NCBI GenBank assembly: GCA_002084765.1
Contig: NBMB01000064.1
Span: forward strand, 1 to 24,736
From: Candidatus Cloacimonetes bacterium 4572_55
GTDB lineage: Bacteria > 4572-55
DNA length: 24,736 nucleotides
Direction of reading: 5' to 3'
Shown here piece by piece: positions 9,065 to 16,791 of the stretch (its first letter is position 1; the number at the start of each line of letters is the position of its first letter). Position numbers and translations under genes: made by a program. The notes beneath the pieces are model-generated. The model was not told where the DNA came from. It saw only the letters and a program-made list of their open reading frames with translations, and ran no database searches.

Positions 9065-9787
9065 ATGAACCAAATTTATCAAAATATAAACATCGGCGTT
9101 TTGGCAGAATATATCACCTGGGGCGTGATCATCTATTTGGTCTTCCGGGCACTATACGATGTCGTGGGGAAATTATCCAAAAAAGCCCCCTATTTGAAAA
9201 AAATCCGCAAGGTGCTGCCCGCAATGGAGATTATCGCCTGGATGATCTTCCTCATAGCGATTCTTCCGATCCATGAAAATGAAAATCTCTACGCCTTGTA
9301 TGTGATCCTGACGCTGACATTACTCGGACTATGGTCGGCAAGATTCGCGATATCCGATTTTATAGCCGGTCTTATTTTGCATCTCGACGACGACTTCTCG
9401 CCGGACGACTATATCCAAATCCGAGATATTCAGGGGCGGATCACAAGATTCGGATATCGAACCCTCGATATTCTGACAGACAACAAGGAAACAGTCAAAT
9501 TCCCTTATAGCCGATTGACCGGACAGCCAATTGTCAAAATGGAGCGACCGGAAAAATGGGAACCTCACACCTTCCTGTTGGAATTGCCGCGGCAGGAGAC
9601 TGTCGGAAAATTGATCGACTGCATAAAAACAACCGCTTTGAACGCGCCCTGGTCGGTCATCCCCAAAAAACCGGTTATCCTGAAACAAAGTGACACCGAA
9701 TCGAGCCACATCTTCAAGGTCAGCGTCTATGCGCTCTCCCCCCACTATGCGCCGCTGATTGAGGACTACATTCGCGGACAATTTTAA
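9065..9787 (+). CDS. MscS-like small mechanosensitive channel, minimal form
   Basis: ATG at 9065 follows GGGGAG at 9055-9060; a TTG at 9023 in the same frame sits at the predicted transcription start and is rejected. The 240-residue protein has hydrophobic segments at about 10-33, 51-68 and 73-104. The third segment and following beta domain show the MscS pattern ('ARFAISDFIAGLILHLDD', then 'DDYIQIRDIQGRITRFGYRT' and 'KETVKFPYSRLTGQPI'). The usual Ala/Gly-rich TM3 pore helix is poorly conserved, and the family's 'V-x-I-P-N-S' element reads 'VKFPYS'. At 240 residues it is shorter than E. coli MscS (286). By family it would release ions and solutes on membrane tension. Its position, divergent from a salt-uptake cotransporter and just upstream of a STAND ATPase gene, suggests a shared osmotic role (inference). 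Confidence 0.75.
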   Translation: MNQIYQNINIGVLAEYITWGVIIYLVFRALYDVVGKLSKKAPYLKKIRKVLPAMEIIAWMIFLIAILPIHENENLYALYVILTLTLLGLWSARFAISDFIAGLILHLDDDFSPDDYIQIRDIQGRITRFGYRTLDILTDNKETVKFPYSRLTGQPIVKMERPEKWEPHTFLLELPRQETVGKLIDCIKTTALNAPWSVIPKKPVILKQSDTESSHIFKVSVYALSPHYAPLIEDYIRGQF

Positions 9788-9829
9788 ATTTATTAGTATT
9801 TATATAGCATTTTTACGCATGTTCTTTTT

Positions 9830-9860
9830 TATAATCAGCGGCGCGACAGACAGCTGTCTG
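9830..9860 (+). promoter_or_regulatory. TATAAT -10 box followed by a 14-bp perfect palindrome (operator candidate)
   Basis: A perfect TATAAT at 9830-9835 lacks a good -35. Twelve bases downstream is the perfect palindrome CAGACAGCTGTCTG (9847-9860), further flanked by AGCGG (9837-9841) and CCGCT (9861-9865), which can pair around a 5-nt bulge. The palindrome would lie at about +5 to +18 of a transcript starting near 9842, a typical repressor position. No T tract follows, so a terminator is unlikely. It precedes the STAND gene at 9914. Confidence 0.5.
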
Positions 9861-9913
9861 CCGCTCCGCTTTCATCACATATATTCACGATTTATCTCAC
9901 AAGGAAAATTCAA

Positions 9914-12814
9914 ATGCCTATTATAGAAACTGCCGCTCTTTTGGGGGCAGGCGGCTACATTTTCGGAAATATCATCCTGCCTGCGATTGTCAACATTTCT
10001 AGCGAGCCAGCCGGCGAGATACTGGAGGAAAAAATACTGGCTCATTTCCGAAAACGCAACCATGACATCCAACGGGGCATGGAGAACGCGTTCAAGGATG
10101 CGATCAACGATATCGCCAAGAGTTGGATAGAGAAGAATCCCGATTGCGGAAAAAAAGATGTGGAAACCTATGCAAAAATTTTGATCGAGGATAAAAAGCG
10201 GATACTTTTCGGAACAGGCGATCTGGGAAACCAGCAGGCATACAACCTGCTACTGCCTGACTCCCAGTCTTTAACCAGTATGAAATCTCAGGCAAATAAG
10301 ATGCTGACCGATCAGATCAAAACTTGCTGGAAACATGCGCCCCCCGGTCTGGATAGCCTAAAAAAGCAGATGGAAAATGAACTGCTCCCTGGGATCATCT
10401 TTCAATTTCGGCAGCAGTTCAAAAAGGATGAGACCATTTTCCGAACCATTGTCGTGGATTTTCTTTCTGACATCCGAGATCAGATCGAGAATATAAGCCA
10501 GACGACCCCCTCGATTGACATCCCCGGTCTGACGGAAACTATCCTGAAAGGCATGGGAAAATATTGCGAGATTTGGACGGCAACTAACGAAGATACTACC
10601 CGCCTTCTCAATGAATTTGCGGAATGGAAGGGGACAGTATCGGATCAATTCCGCGGCTTGACTGATCTGATATCCGAGATGACACGCGAAGTAAAGGACA
10701 AAGTGGATGAAAAGGGCGATGAAGTAATTCATGAAATAAAGGAGGACTTATCCAACCGTTTCCAGGAGCTACAGAATGCCACTGAGGAACAGAATGCTGC
10801 TCTTCAACGTGAAATTCAACGCTTGCAAGAAAAGCGGATTCAGGAGGATCGTCTCCGGCAGAAAAGCGGCAATAAGTCTGTGGGATTGAAACCCGCGGTG
10901 GACAAGTGCTTTGTGGATCGGGAAATCTATCTGGAAAATTTGACCAAAAAAGCGAGCGATCCCCACTCCCGCCTGATCCTGATAGTGGGCCAGGGCGGGA
11001 TTGGCAAGACCCAGTTAGCCGCCCGTTTTTGCGACGATATTGAGAAAGCCAGCTACAAGCTGCGGCTCAAAGAGAGCGATTCCCTGCCGATTCGGGCAAT
11101 CGTTTTTGTCAACAAAAGGGAGATGATCCGTTTTTCCATGGATCAGTTGCTTGAGAAGCTGGCAAAAACTCTGGACACCTCTGATCTGGAGGATCTGACC
11201 CCGCTGCTGAAAGACCCGAATATGGAAATGATAGAAAAAACCGACGCGCTGCTGGAGCGATTGCAAGGCGATCCTGTGCTGTTGGTATTGGACAATTTTG
11301 AGAGCGCGCTGGATCAGACCCAGATATCTTTTCCTGATCTTGAGGAATTTATTGAGCGGGTTTGCGGCACGGATCATAGCCTGAAGTTGATTCTGACCAG
11401 CCGGCGAAATGTGGAGCTGGACGCGATGGAGGGATTTGATAAACCAATGCATTTGGACAAGGGGCTGGACCCAGAATATGCCATAGAGTTCATGCGCAAA
11501 CTGGGACGCGGCAAGGTGAGGCAGTTGAAAAAAGCTGACGATGCAAGCCTTGGGAAACTCTCCGAAAAAGTGTATGGAGTTCCCATGGCATTGCGCGCGC
11601 TGGTCTCCTTTCTGAAGAACAAAAAGCGGCTGACTGTGGAGAGGTTGCTTGCCGATGAGAAACGTTTTGCCGATTTTACCAAATTTGATTCCCAGAAAGG
11701 GTTGAATAAGATGATTGGCGAGCAATATGAAAGCCTGCCCACAGATCATCGTCTGGTATTACAGGTGCTGGCAATATATAACCAACCTACGGAGCCCGTC
11801 GCGATATCCTGGTTGCTGCCTGCTGTGGACGCTGGGGAGATCGGGGACAGCCTTTACTATGACTATTTTCTGGCGCAGTATGATGACATCCGCGAACGTT
11901 TTGGGCTGCACCCCAGCGTGCGGGAATTTGTATATAACCAGATCCCTCTAAATAGCGATGCTACAGATGAGACGAACTTTACCCGTGATGCCATGCACGC
12001 CCGAGCCGCGGACTTTCACGCGAATTTAAAGAAGCCAGAGAGCGAATGGAAAGAGCTTGTTGACCTGGATCCGCATCTTGACGAGTTCCGGCAACGGGTT
12101 CTTGCGAGCCAATATGAGCGAGCCGCGCGCATTCTGAATGCGATAGACTTCGATTATTTGCAGTTGTGGGGTCACAGCCTTTTGGTTGTGGAGCTACGAG
12201 AGGGGCTGTTAGGCAAGCTGACCGATCCCGATCTGAAGCAGATCAATCTCGGAAATCTGGGGACGACGTATTATCGGACCGGTCGTGTTCGGGAGTCGAT
12301 CGGCTATTATGAGCAAGCTCTGACCATTGCCCGTGAAAGCGAGGATAAGCAGGGAGAGGGTGCTTGGCTCGAAAATCTCGGTAATCTTTATCACCATCAG
12401 GCAATTTCTGAGGAAGATTCGGGTCTGCTTACGCGGGCGCAAGCTCTGTATCAAGAGGCAATTTCGCTGGATCAGCCTCCTTCTCACTATAGTTGTTGTT
12501 TTTTTCTCGGTCTTGCATTCTGTCGCCAATCCCCATCGGATCGGGATCAGGTGCTTTCTTTTTTGCAGCGCTCGATTACGCTCTCATCGGATCATCATGG
12601 CTATTCTACAGCATATAGGTCGGCTTTAGCCCAGTATGCGTTGTCCTATCTTAAAGAGGAGTCCTTGGAACCCTCTCTATCAGCATTTCGCTCGGCATAT
12701 CAGATGTGTCATGTGCCAGGGGTACTGAATGATGTTCGTAAGGACATTCTTCTGATCAAGGCGGCGGGTATTCCTGTGGAGCCGTTGGATGAGGTTCATC
12801 CCACTCCCAAATGA
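9914..12814 (+). CDS. NB-ARC/STAND ATPase with coiled coil and TPR repeats
   Basis: 966 residues; AAGGA at 9901-9905 supports ATG 9914. Residues 5-28 form a short hydrophobic Gly/Ala segment ('ALLGAGGYIFGNIILPAIV') that could insert in or touch a membrane. Residues 30-240 are helical with no recognised domain, and 245-315 is a charged coiled coil. The NTPase follows: Walker A GQGGIGKT 359-366, Walker B LLVLDNFE 456-463, sensor 'LTSRR' 494-498, 'GVPMALRAL' 555-563 (the G-x-P of NB-ARC), then a winged-helix-like region near 590-680. TPR-like repeats occupy about 775-905 ('NLGTTYYRTGRVRESIGYYEQAL'). Family members are signal-activated switches that oligomerise when the repeat end senses a ligand; many bacterial ones are immune or stress sensors. 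The trigger here is unknown. The lipoprotein start lies 20 nt past the stop, suggesting co-transcription. Confidence 0.88.
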   Translation: MPIIETAALLGAGGYIFGNIILPAIVNISSEPAGEILEEKILAHFRKRNHDIQRGMENAFKDAINDIAKSWIEKNPDCGKKDVETYAKILIEDKKRILFGTGDLGNQQAYNLLLPDSQSLTSMKSQANKMLTDQIKTCWKHAPPGLDSLKKQMENELLPGIIFQFRQQFKKDETIFRTIVVDFLSDIRDQIENISQTTPSIDIPGLTETILKGMGKYCEIWTATNEDTTRLLNEFAEWKGTVSDQFRGLTDLISEMTREVKDKVDEKGDEVIHEIKEDLSNRFQELQNATEEQNAALQREIQRLQEKRIQEDRLRQKSGNKSVGLKPAVDKCFVDREIYLENLTKKASDPHSRLILIVGQGGIGKTQLAARFCDDIEKASYKLRLKESDSLPIRAIVFVNKREMIRFSMDQLLEKLAKTLDTSDLEDLTPLLKDPNMEMIEKTDALLERLQGDPVLLVLDNFESALDQTQISFPDLEEFIERVCGTDHSLKLILTSRRNVELDAMEGFDKPMHLDKGLDPEYAIEFMRKLGRGKVRQLKKADDASLGKLSEKVYGVPMALRALVSFLKNKKRLTVERLLADEKRFADFTKFDSQKGLNKMIGEQYESLPTDHRLVLQVLAIYNQPTEPVAISWLLPAVDAGEIGDSLYYDYFLAQYDDIRERFGLHPSVREFVYNQIPLNSDATDETNFTRDAMHARAADFHANLKKPESEWKELVDLDPHLDEFRQRVLASQYERAARILNAIDFDYLQLWGHSLLVVELREGLLGKLTDPDLKQINLGNLGTTYYRTGRVRESIGYYEQALTIARESEDKQGEGAWLENLGNLYHHQAISEEDSGLLTRAQALYQEAISLDQPPSHYSCCFFLGLAFCRQSPSDRDQVLSFLQRSITLSSDHHGYSTAYRSALAQYALSYLKEESLEPSLSAFRSAYQMCHVPGVLNDVRKDILLIKAAGIPVEPLDEVHPTPK

Positions 12815-12834
12815 TATTTTTAAAAGGAGGAATT

Positions 12835-13164
12835 ATGCGACTAATTTTCTATTATTTAATTTCTATCACTTTTTTTATCGCATCCGGATGCGCTTCATCC
12901 AATAAGACGATATCCAAATCTGAGAAAAGTTCGGAAGTTTCCGATATACAGAATCCGTATGAAAAGTTGGCAATTGAGAAATATCACGGCGGGATCGATT
13001 ATCAGTTCAACAAGAGCAAGACTTATGTGCTCTGTATCAAGAAACCGGCAACTCCAAAGCCCTTTATGCCGTTATATTTGCTTAAGTTGCGATTTTTCAT
13101 ACAGATTGGCAACCTGTGCGACATCCCCACGGGAGTTCGATCCGCTGATTATGCAAATCAATAA
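12835..13164 (+). CDS. Small predicted lipoprotein, possibly C-terminally decayed
   Basis: ATG 12835 has an excellent ribosome site AAAGGAGG (12823-12830); an in-frame ATG at 12811 overlaps the previous gene and is rejected. The 109-residue product begins 'MRLIFYYLISITFFIASGC', a lipoprotein signal with lipobox Cys at residue 19, followed by a Ser/Lys-rich linker typical of an exported lipid-anchored protein. The mature part ('YEKLAIEKYHGGIDYQFNKS', 'KTYVLCIKKPATP') is not recognised. The last ~35 residues look low-quality and run towards a repeat array, so the gene may be truncated. It follows the STAND gene by 20 nt and may share its transcript. Confidence 0.6.
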   Translation: MRLIFYYLISITFFIASGCASSNKTISKSEKSSEVSDIQNPYEKLAIEKYHGGIDYQFNKSKTYVLCIKKPATPKPFMPLYLLKLRFFIQIGNLCDIPTGVRSADYANQ

Positions 13165-13217
13165 TTTAGAATTAAAGAGCTATATTTATTTTTATACATA
13201 TTTTAACCCTGTTATAC

Positions 13218-13476
13218 CTCTTTAACTATCAACTCTTAATCTGCGATAATCCGCGTAATCTGCGGACCGAGTTCCGTTTTCCTGAAAAAAATCGGGAAAA
13301 ATATAACTCTTTAACTATCAACCCTTAATCTGCGATAATCTGCGTAATCTGCGGACCGAATTCCGTTTTCCTGAAAAAAATCGGGAAAAAATATAACTCT
13401 TTAACTATCAACCCTTAATCTGCGATAATCTGCGTAATCTGCGGACAAAATTCCGTAATCTGCGGACCGAGTTCCG
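13218..13476. repeat. Tandem ~89-bp intergenic repeat, about 2.7 copies, with internal hairpins
   Basis: Units begin with CTCTTTAACTATCAAC at 13218, 13307 and 13397 (periods 89 and 90, differing by one A in a homopolymer). Each contains a nested ~10-bp repeat of TAATCTGCG (three in a row) and a GCGGACCGA/GTTCCGT block. Copies 1 and 2 carry a 9-bp stem hairpin, TTTTCCTGA...TCGGGAAAA with an A6 loop (13277-13300 and 13366-13389). The third copy degenerates, repeating 'TCTGCGGAC' twice. No gene is seen in 13165-13529. The repeat lies exactly between the accessory block and the scpB operon. Confidence 0.9.
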
Positions 13477-13529
13477 TGATGACGAGTAATCCATCTTAGC
13501 GTCTCATTTTTGTTACATCAAGGGAAATT

Positions 13530-14165
13530 ATGGAAAAAAACCAACTGAAACGCATTGTCGAGGCACTACTTTTTTCCTCCTCAGACCCGCTATCGCCGCA
13601 GAAAATTCGTAAGGCTACAGGCGAGTCGGTCAAGAAAATTCGAGAAGTTGTTCTGGAGCTTCAGAACGACTATATGATCCGCGCGCACGCGTTCCATATT
13701 AAAGAGGTAGCGACCGGTTATCTGCTGTTGACTTTACCAGAGTATGACAGCTGGATCAGCAAATTGCGGAGCGAAAAGCGGCGATCCAGATTGTCTAAAG
13801 CCACATTGGAAACATTGGCTATTGTGGCGTATAAACAACCGATTATTCGATCCGAAGTTGAGGATATCCGAGGTGTCAACAGCGACGGTATTATTAGTCA
13901 GTTGATCGAAAAGAAGCTGGTGACGCTCTCCGGTCGATCTGAAACGATTGGCAGACCCCACTATCTCCGCACGACCAAGCAGTTCCTGAATTATTTCGGT
14001 CTGAAGTCGCTGGACGATCTGCCCAGTATCAAAGAGATAGAAAAAATGATACGGCTTCGAGCCAGAGAAAATCAGATCAACCTTTTTCCATCTCCAAAAA
14101 ATTCGTCGGAGAGACCGTCAAAAAAAATGTCAAAGGAGATACAAAAAAATGATAAGACTGAATAG
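13530..14165 (+). CDS. scpB: Segregation and condensation protein B
   Basis: 211 residues, the normal length. ScpB is the winged-helix dimer (kleisin-interacting, Kite) subunit of the bacterial SMC-ScpAB condensin, needed for chromosome segregation. The N-terminal helix 'LKRIVEALLFSSSDPLSPQKI' and the second winged-helix block 'LSKATLETLAIVAYKQPIIRSEVEDIRGVNSDGII' are family signatures, followed by 'IGRPHYLRTTKQFLNYFGL'. AGGGAA at 13521-13526 sets the ATG at 13530. The C-terminus is a Lys/Ser-rich tail. The usual partner scpA is not next to it in this window; upstream is the tandem repeat, so scpA is elsewhere or was separated. The end overlaps the start of the pseudouridine synthase gene by 17 nt. 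Confidence 0.93.
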   Translation: MEKNQLKRIVEALLFSSSDPLSPQKIRKATGESVKKIREVVLELQNDYMIRAHAFHIKEVATGYLLLTLPEYDSWISKLRSEKRRSRLSKATLETLAIVAYKQPIIRSEVEDIRGVNSDGIISQLIEKKLVTLSGRSETIGRPHYLRTTKQFLNYFGLKSLDDLPSIKEIEKMIRLRARENQINLFPSPKNSSERPSKKMSKEIQKNDKTE

Positions 14166-14880
14166 GTTTTTGGCGCATTGCGGCGTGGCGTCGAGAAGAC
14201 AATGCGATCTGCTGATCGATCGAGGAGAGGTCTCGATAAATGGGAAAACGATCCGGGAGCTGGGATTTCAAATAGACGAGGAACGAGATCGCGTCTATTG
14301 CCACGGGAAGCCAGTCGCTATGCAGGCTGAAAAAATGATCATGCTCAACAAGCCATCCGGGTATCTGGTCACCGCGTCTGATCCCCACGGTAGAAGAACC
14401 GTTTTCGACCTACTGATCGGAATCCGAGAACGATTTTTTTCTGTAGGACGGCTGGATCATGACACAACAGGACTGCTCTTGTTGACCACAAACGGCAAGC
14501 TGTCGCATCGGTTGACCCATCCGAAATACCACGTGCGAAAAACGTATCATGCTGTAGTTCAGGGGGTTCCGACGGAAGATGAATTGGAACAACTGCGAAC
14601 CGGTATCAAGCTGGAAGATGGCATAACCGCTCCGGCTCGGGCGCGAGTGATTCGGAAAAGGCGAGGAACGTCCTGGCTGGAGATCAAAATTTTCGAGGGG
14701 CGGAAGCGACAGGTTCGGCGCATGGCAGAGGCGATCGGACATCCGGTAATCGATCTGAAGCGAACTGCGATTGACTGGTTGACTCTGGGAAAACTGCCTG
14801 TCGGGAAATGGCGCGATCTCACCTCTGAAGAGATCAAAAAGCTGAAAAATCGGGTGAATTATCAGGAAGAATCGTCTTGA
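14149..14880 (+). CDS. rluB: Ribosomal large-subunit pseudouridine synthase, RsuA/RluB family
   Basis: 243 residues, normal for the family. An N-terminal S4 RNA-binding domain (about 1-60, 'IRLNRFLAHCGVASRRQCD') is followed by the catalytic domain with the motif 'GRLDHDTTGLLLLTTNG', where D103 is the conserved nucleophilic Asp. 'RKTYHAVVQG' and 'EGRKRQVRRMAEAIGHPV' are the other family motifs. It isomerises uridine to pseudouridine in rRNA, probably 23S; RluB versus RluE/RluF or RsuA cannot be separated with certainty from sequence alone. The scpB-rluB order is a common bacterial arrangement. It overlaps scpB by 17 nt and the next gene by 4 nt, indicating one translationally coupled operon. 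Confidence 0.92.
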   Translation: MIRLNRFLAHCGVASRRQCDLLIDRGEVSINGKTIRELGFQIDEERDRVYCHGKPVAMQAEKMIMLNKPSGYLVTASDPHGRRTVFDLLIGIRERFFSVGRLDHDTTGLLLLTTNGKLSHRLTHPKYHVRKTYHAVVQGVPTEDELEQLRTGIKLEDGITAPARARVIRKRRGTSWLEIKIFEGRKRQVRRMAEAIGHPVIDLKRTAIDWLTLGKLPVGKWRDLTSEEIKKLKNRVNYQEESS

Positions 14881-15683
14881 AAAAAAAATTGATCGCTGTC
14901 GGGGTCGCGGCGATGCGAGCGGAACCGAGCGGAAAGTCGGAGCTGGTATCGCAAGCCATATTGAACACAAGCGTTGTGATTCTTGATCATTCGACATCCG
15001 GGTGGTGTATGGTGCAAACTCCAGATCAGTATCAAGGATGGATCGAAGATCGGGATATGACGGATTGGGACGAGTCGAGCGACCCTCAGAAACGAATGGA
15101 GGAGTCGCAAATCGTGCAGGCACTATGGACATTTGTTCGCAGCGCGCCCAACCTCTCCTCCCCCGCGCGAGTCGAGGTCGTGAGGGGCTCCAGGCTGATT
15201 GTGAACGAGCAGATAAAGGATTGGGTTTCAGTCTCTCTCCCAAGCAGACCCCTTGACAAAATTGGGGGCTACATCCCGAAAAAGGCGTTCCGAGACATGA
15301 TCCGACCCTCGCTCGCAGATAAGATTGTCGCTGACGCGCGGGATTGTTTGGGAATTTCCTATTTGTGGGGCGGATCGACTCCCAAGGGTTTTGATTGCTC
15401 CGGTCTGACTCAGGCAGTATTTTTATGGAACCGCATCCCCTTGCCCAGAGATGCTTCCCAACAGGCAAAGATCGGAAAATTTGTTCGACCAGACCCGGAT
15501 TATGGCAATTTGCTCCCTGGAGACCTGATTTTCTTTGGCCCAACAGATGAAAAGATCAATCATGTGGCTCTCTCAATCGGATCGCGGGACTATATCCACG
15601 CGGGTGCTTGTGTAGAATTTGGTCGCCTTTCGTCAGATAAGCAACCCCGATTGATAAAACGAATAGTTCCAGATTTTATTTAA
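14877..15683 (+). CDS. NlpC/P60 cell-wall peptidase with SH3b domain, YkfC-like
   Basis: 268 residues. The TTG start at 14877 overlaps the rluB stop (TTGA) and has AGGAAG at 14864-14869 seven nucleotides upstream; no better start is seen. The N-terminal part resembles bacterial SH3b repeats ('LDHSTSGWCMVQTPDQYQGW'). The C-terminal NlpC/P60 papain-like domain has the catalytic Cys174 in 'GFDCSG', His229 in 'INHVALSIG' and a third polar residue His241 in 'YIHAG'. Such enzymes cut gamma-D-Glu to diamino-acid bonds in peptidoglycan stem peptides; the SH3b-NlpC arrangement fits the YkfC type, which acts on free muropeptides. No signal peptide or lipobox is visible, favouring cytoplasmic muropeptide recycling over wall lysis (inference). 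Confidence 0.88.
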   Translation: MKKKLIAVGVAAMRAEPSGKSELVSQAILNTSVVILDHSTSGWCMVQTPDQYQGWIEDRDMTDWDESSDPQKRMEESQIVQALWTFVRSAPNLSSPARVEVVRGSRLIVNEQIKDWVSVSLPSRPLDKIGGYIPKKAFRDMIRPSLADKIVADARDCLGISYLWGGSTPKGFDCSGLTQAVFLWNRIPLPRDASQQAKIGKFVRPDPDYGNLLPGDLIFFGPTDEKINHVALSIGSRDYIHAGACVEFGRLSSDKQPRLIKRIVPDFI

Positions 15684-16032
15684 TTTATATTTAAAGTATA
15701 TTTATAATTTAATATTGTTTTTTACATATTTTTATAATTGTATCCTAACTCCTCCTTTTATTTCAGCGCATCTCTATTTGTCAGAAAGTCTGTTTATAGC
15801 GACAATCCGACAGTATCCGTGGTATGCCTGACGACTTGTCTCGTTTATGATCCGATCTGTCATTCCACCAAACTCATTGGGGCTTTATTATTTTTTCCAT
15901 ATAACTATATAGATATCAATATATTAGCGTTATACGAAAAATTGGATTGCTTTTTGCGATCTTAGAGACATCGTTAATCGAAAGGAATTTTTATCGTGAA
16001 ATGTTCACTTTTTTTGAAAAGGAGCTGTAATT
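15684..16032. other. AT-rich intergenic region before Hsp20
   Basis: 349 bases with no convincing gene. The first ~70 bases are almost pure A/T and contain several TATAAT-like hexamers without a paired -35. A 75-codon open frame at 15738-15965 has no ribosome site and no family resemblance. No CIRCE inverted repeat and no clear heat-shock sigma site were found. AAAAGGAG (16017-16024) belongs to the Hsp20 gene. Confidence 0.6.
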
Positions 16033-16476
16033 ATGAGATCAGATCGAAGGTATCGGAATTTATGGAATGAGTTGGAGAACATTAGCAATCAGGTGGGCCA
16101 TGCTTTTTTTGAGGTATTTGAGGCGGATCGAGGTCGTGATATGACATCCACCACCCATCCCTTTCTTGATATCATGGAAAAAGAGGGCGAGCTGTGGGTT
16201 ATGATCGAATTGCCGGGATTGTCCAAAGACGACGTGCAAATCCGGTTCGAGAGCAACATCTTGACAGTCACCGGGGAGATAAAACCGGTTGATCCCGAAG
16301 GTCGTCGCGTCATTCGTAGCGAGCGTTCCCATGGAAAATTTAAGCGAAATGTGCGGGTTCAATACCAGGTTGATACCGAAAAAATCTCTGCCGAGATGAA
16401 TCACGGTCTGCTTGTCGTGTACCTGCCAAAACACCAGGCGGCAAAAGCCAAGACAATCCATGTGGAAGTACGTTGA
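16033..16476 (+). CDS. Hsp20 / alpha-crystallin-type small heat-shock protein
   Basis: 147 residues, the usual size. It is an ATP-independent holdase chaperone that binds unfolding proteins as a large oligomer in the cytoplasm. The alpha-crystallin domain covers about 40-140: 'LDIMEKEGELWVMIELPGLS', 'DDVQIRFESNILTVTGE', and the closing 'MNHGLLVVYLPK' (the G-x-L motif). The C-terminal tail is short and lacks an obvious I-x-I/V motif apart from 'TIHVEV', which may serve as one. AAAAGGAG at 16017-16024 supports the ATG. It is a single-gene unit with its own terminator. Confidence 0.95.
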   Translation: MRSDRRYRNLWNELENISNQVGHAFFEVFEADRGRDMTSTTHPFLDIMEKEGELWVMIELPGLSKDDVQIRFESNILTVTGEIKPVDPEGRRVIRSERSHGKFKRNVRVQYQVDTEKISAEMNHGLLVVYLPKHQAAKAKTIHVEVR

Positions 16477-16533
16477 GAGTCGCGTCAAAGTTGCCGAGAT
16501 AGTCTCAAATATCCGAAAACGAAAGTAGAGATC

Positions 16534-16574
16534 AAACCCCCGGGATTGGCTGGCCTGGGGGTTTCCTTTTTTTT
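16534..16574 (+). terminator. Rho-independent terminator of hsp20
   Basis: 11-bp stem AAACCCCCGGG (16534-16544) with CCTGGGGGTTT (16554-16564), one G-T pair, a 9-nt loop, then CC and eight Ts. It starts 58 nt after the hsp20 stop. Confidence 0.92.
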
Positions 16575-16791
16575 AATTTTTTCTGCCAAATATCTAACTA
16601 TCTTCCATATTTAAACTTCTTATTGTTATAAATAATCATTAATGACGAAAATTTCACCTTCACATTTTTTTTTTTTGATAATTTTTCTTATTTTTGTTAG
16701 CATTCTCCAATTTAGATCGTTTCTTGAAAATAAAAGGGAACAGAATGAGGAGGTGGTAGAGTTTTTCTTGTAAAAAAGAAGGAGATCGGCT

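Noticed and set aside
11015-11749. 244-codon minus-strand open frame
   Set aside because: Antisense to the NB-ARC domain with clear Walker motifs; composition is that of a shadow frame.
3633-13164. Assignment to a named defence system such as Avs or CBASS
   Set aside because: Only the generic STAND ATPase part matches; no nuclease, protease or nucleotide cyclase partner is visible, so a named system is not supported.
13218-13476. CRISPR array
   Set aside because: Units are contiguous tandem copies with no unique spacers between conserved repeats.
14410-15543. Long 377-codon minus-strand open frame
   Set aside because: It lies antisense to the well-supported rluB and NlpC/P60 genes, has low-complexity Arg/Ser/Pro composition and no recognisable domain.
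15738-15965. 75-codon open frame in the AT-rich gap
   Set aside because: No ribosome site, Cys- and Tyr-rich without pattern, and no family resemblance.
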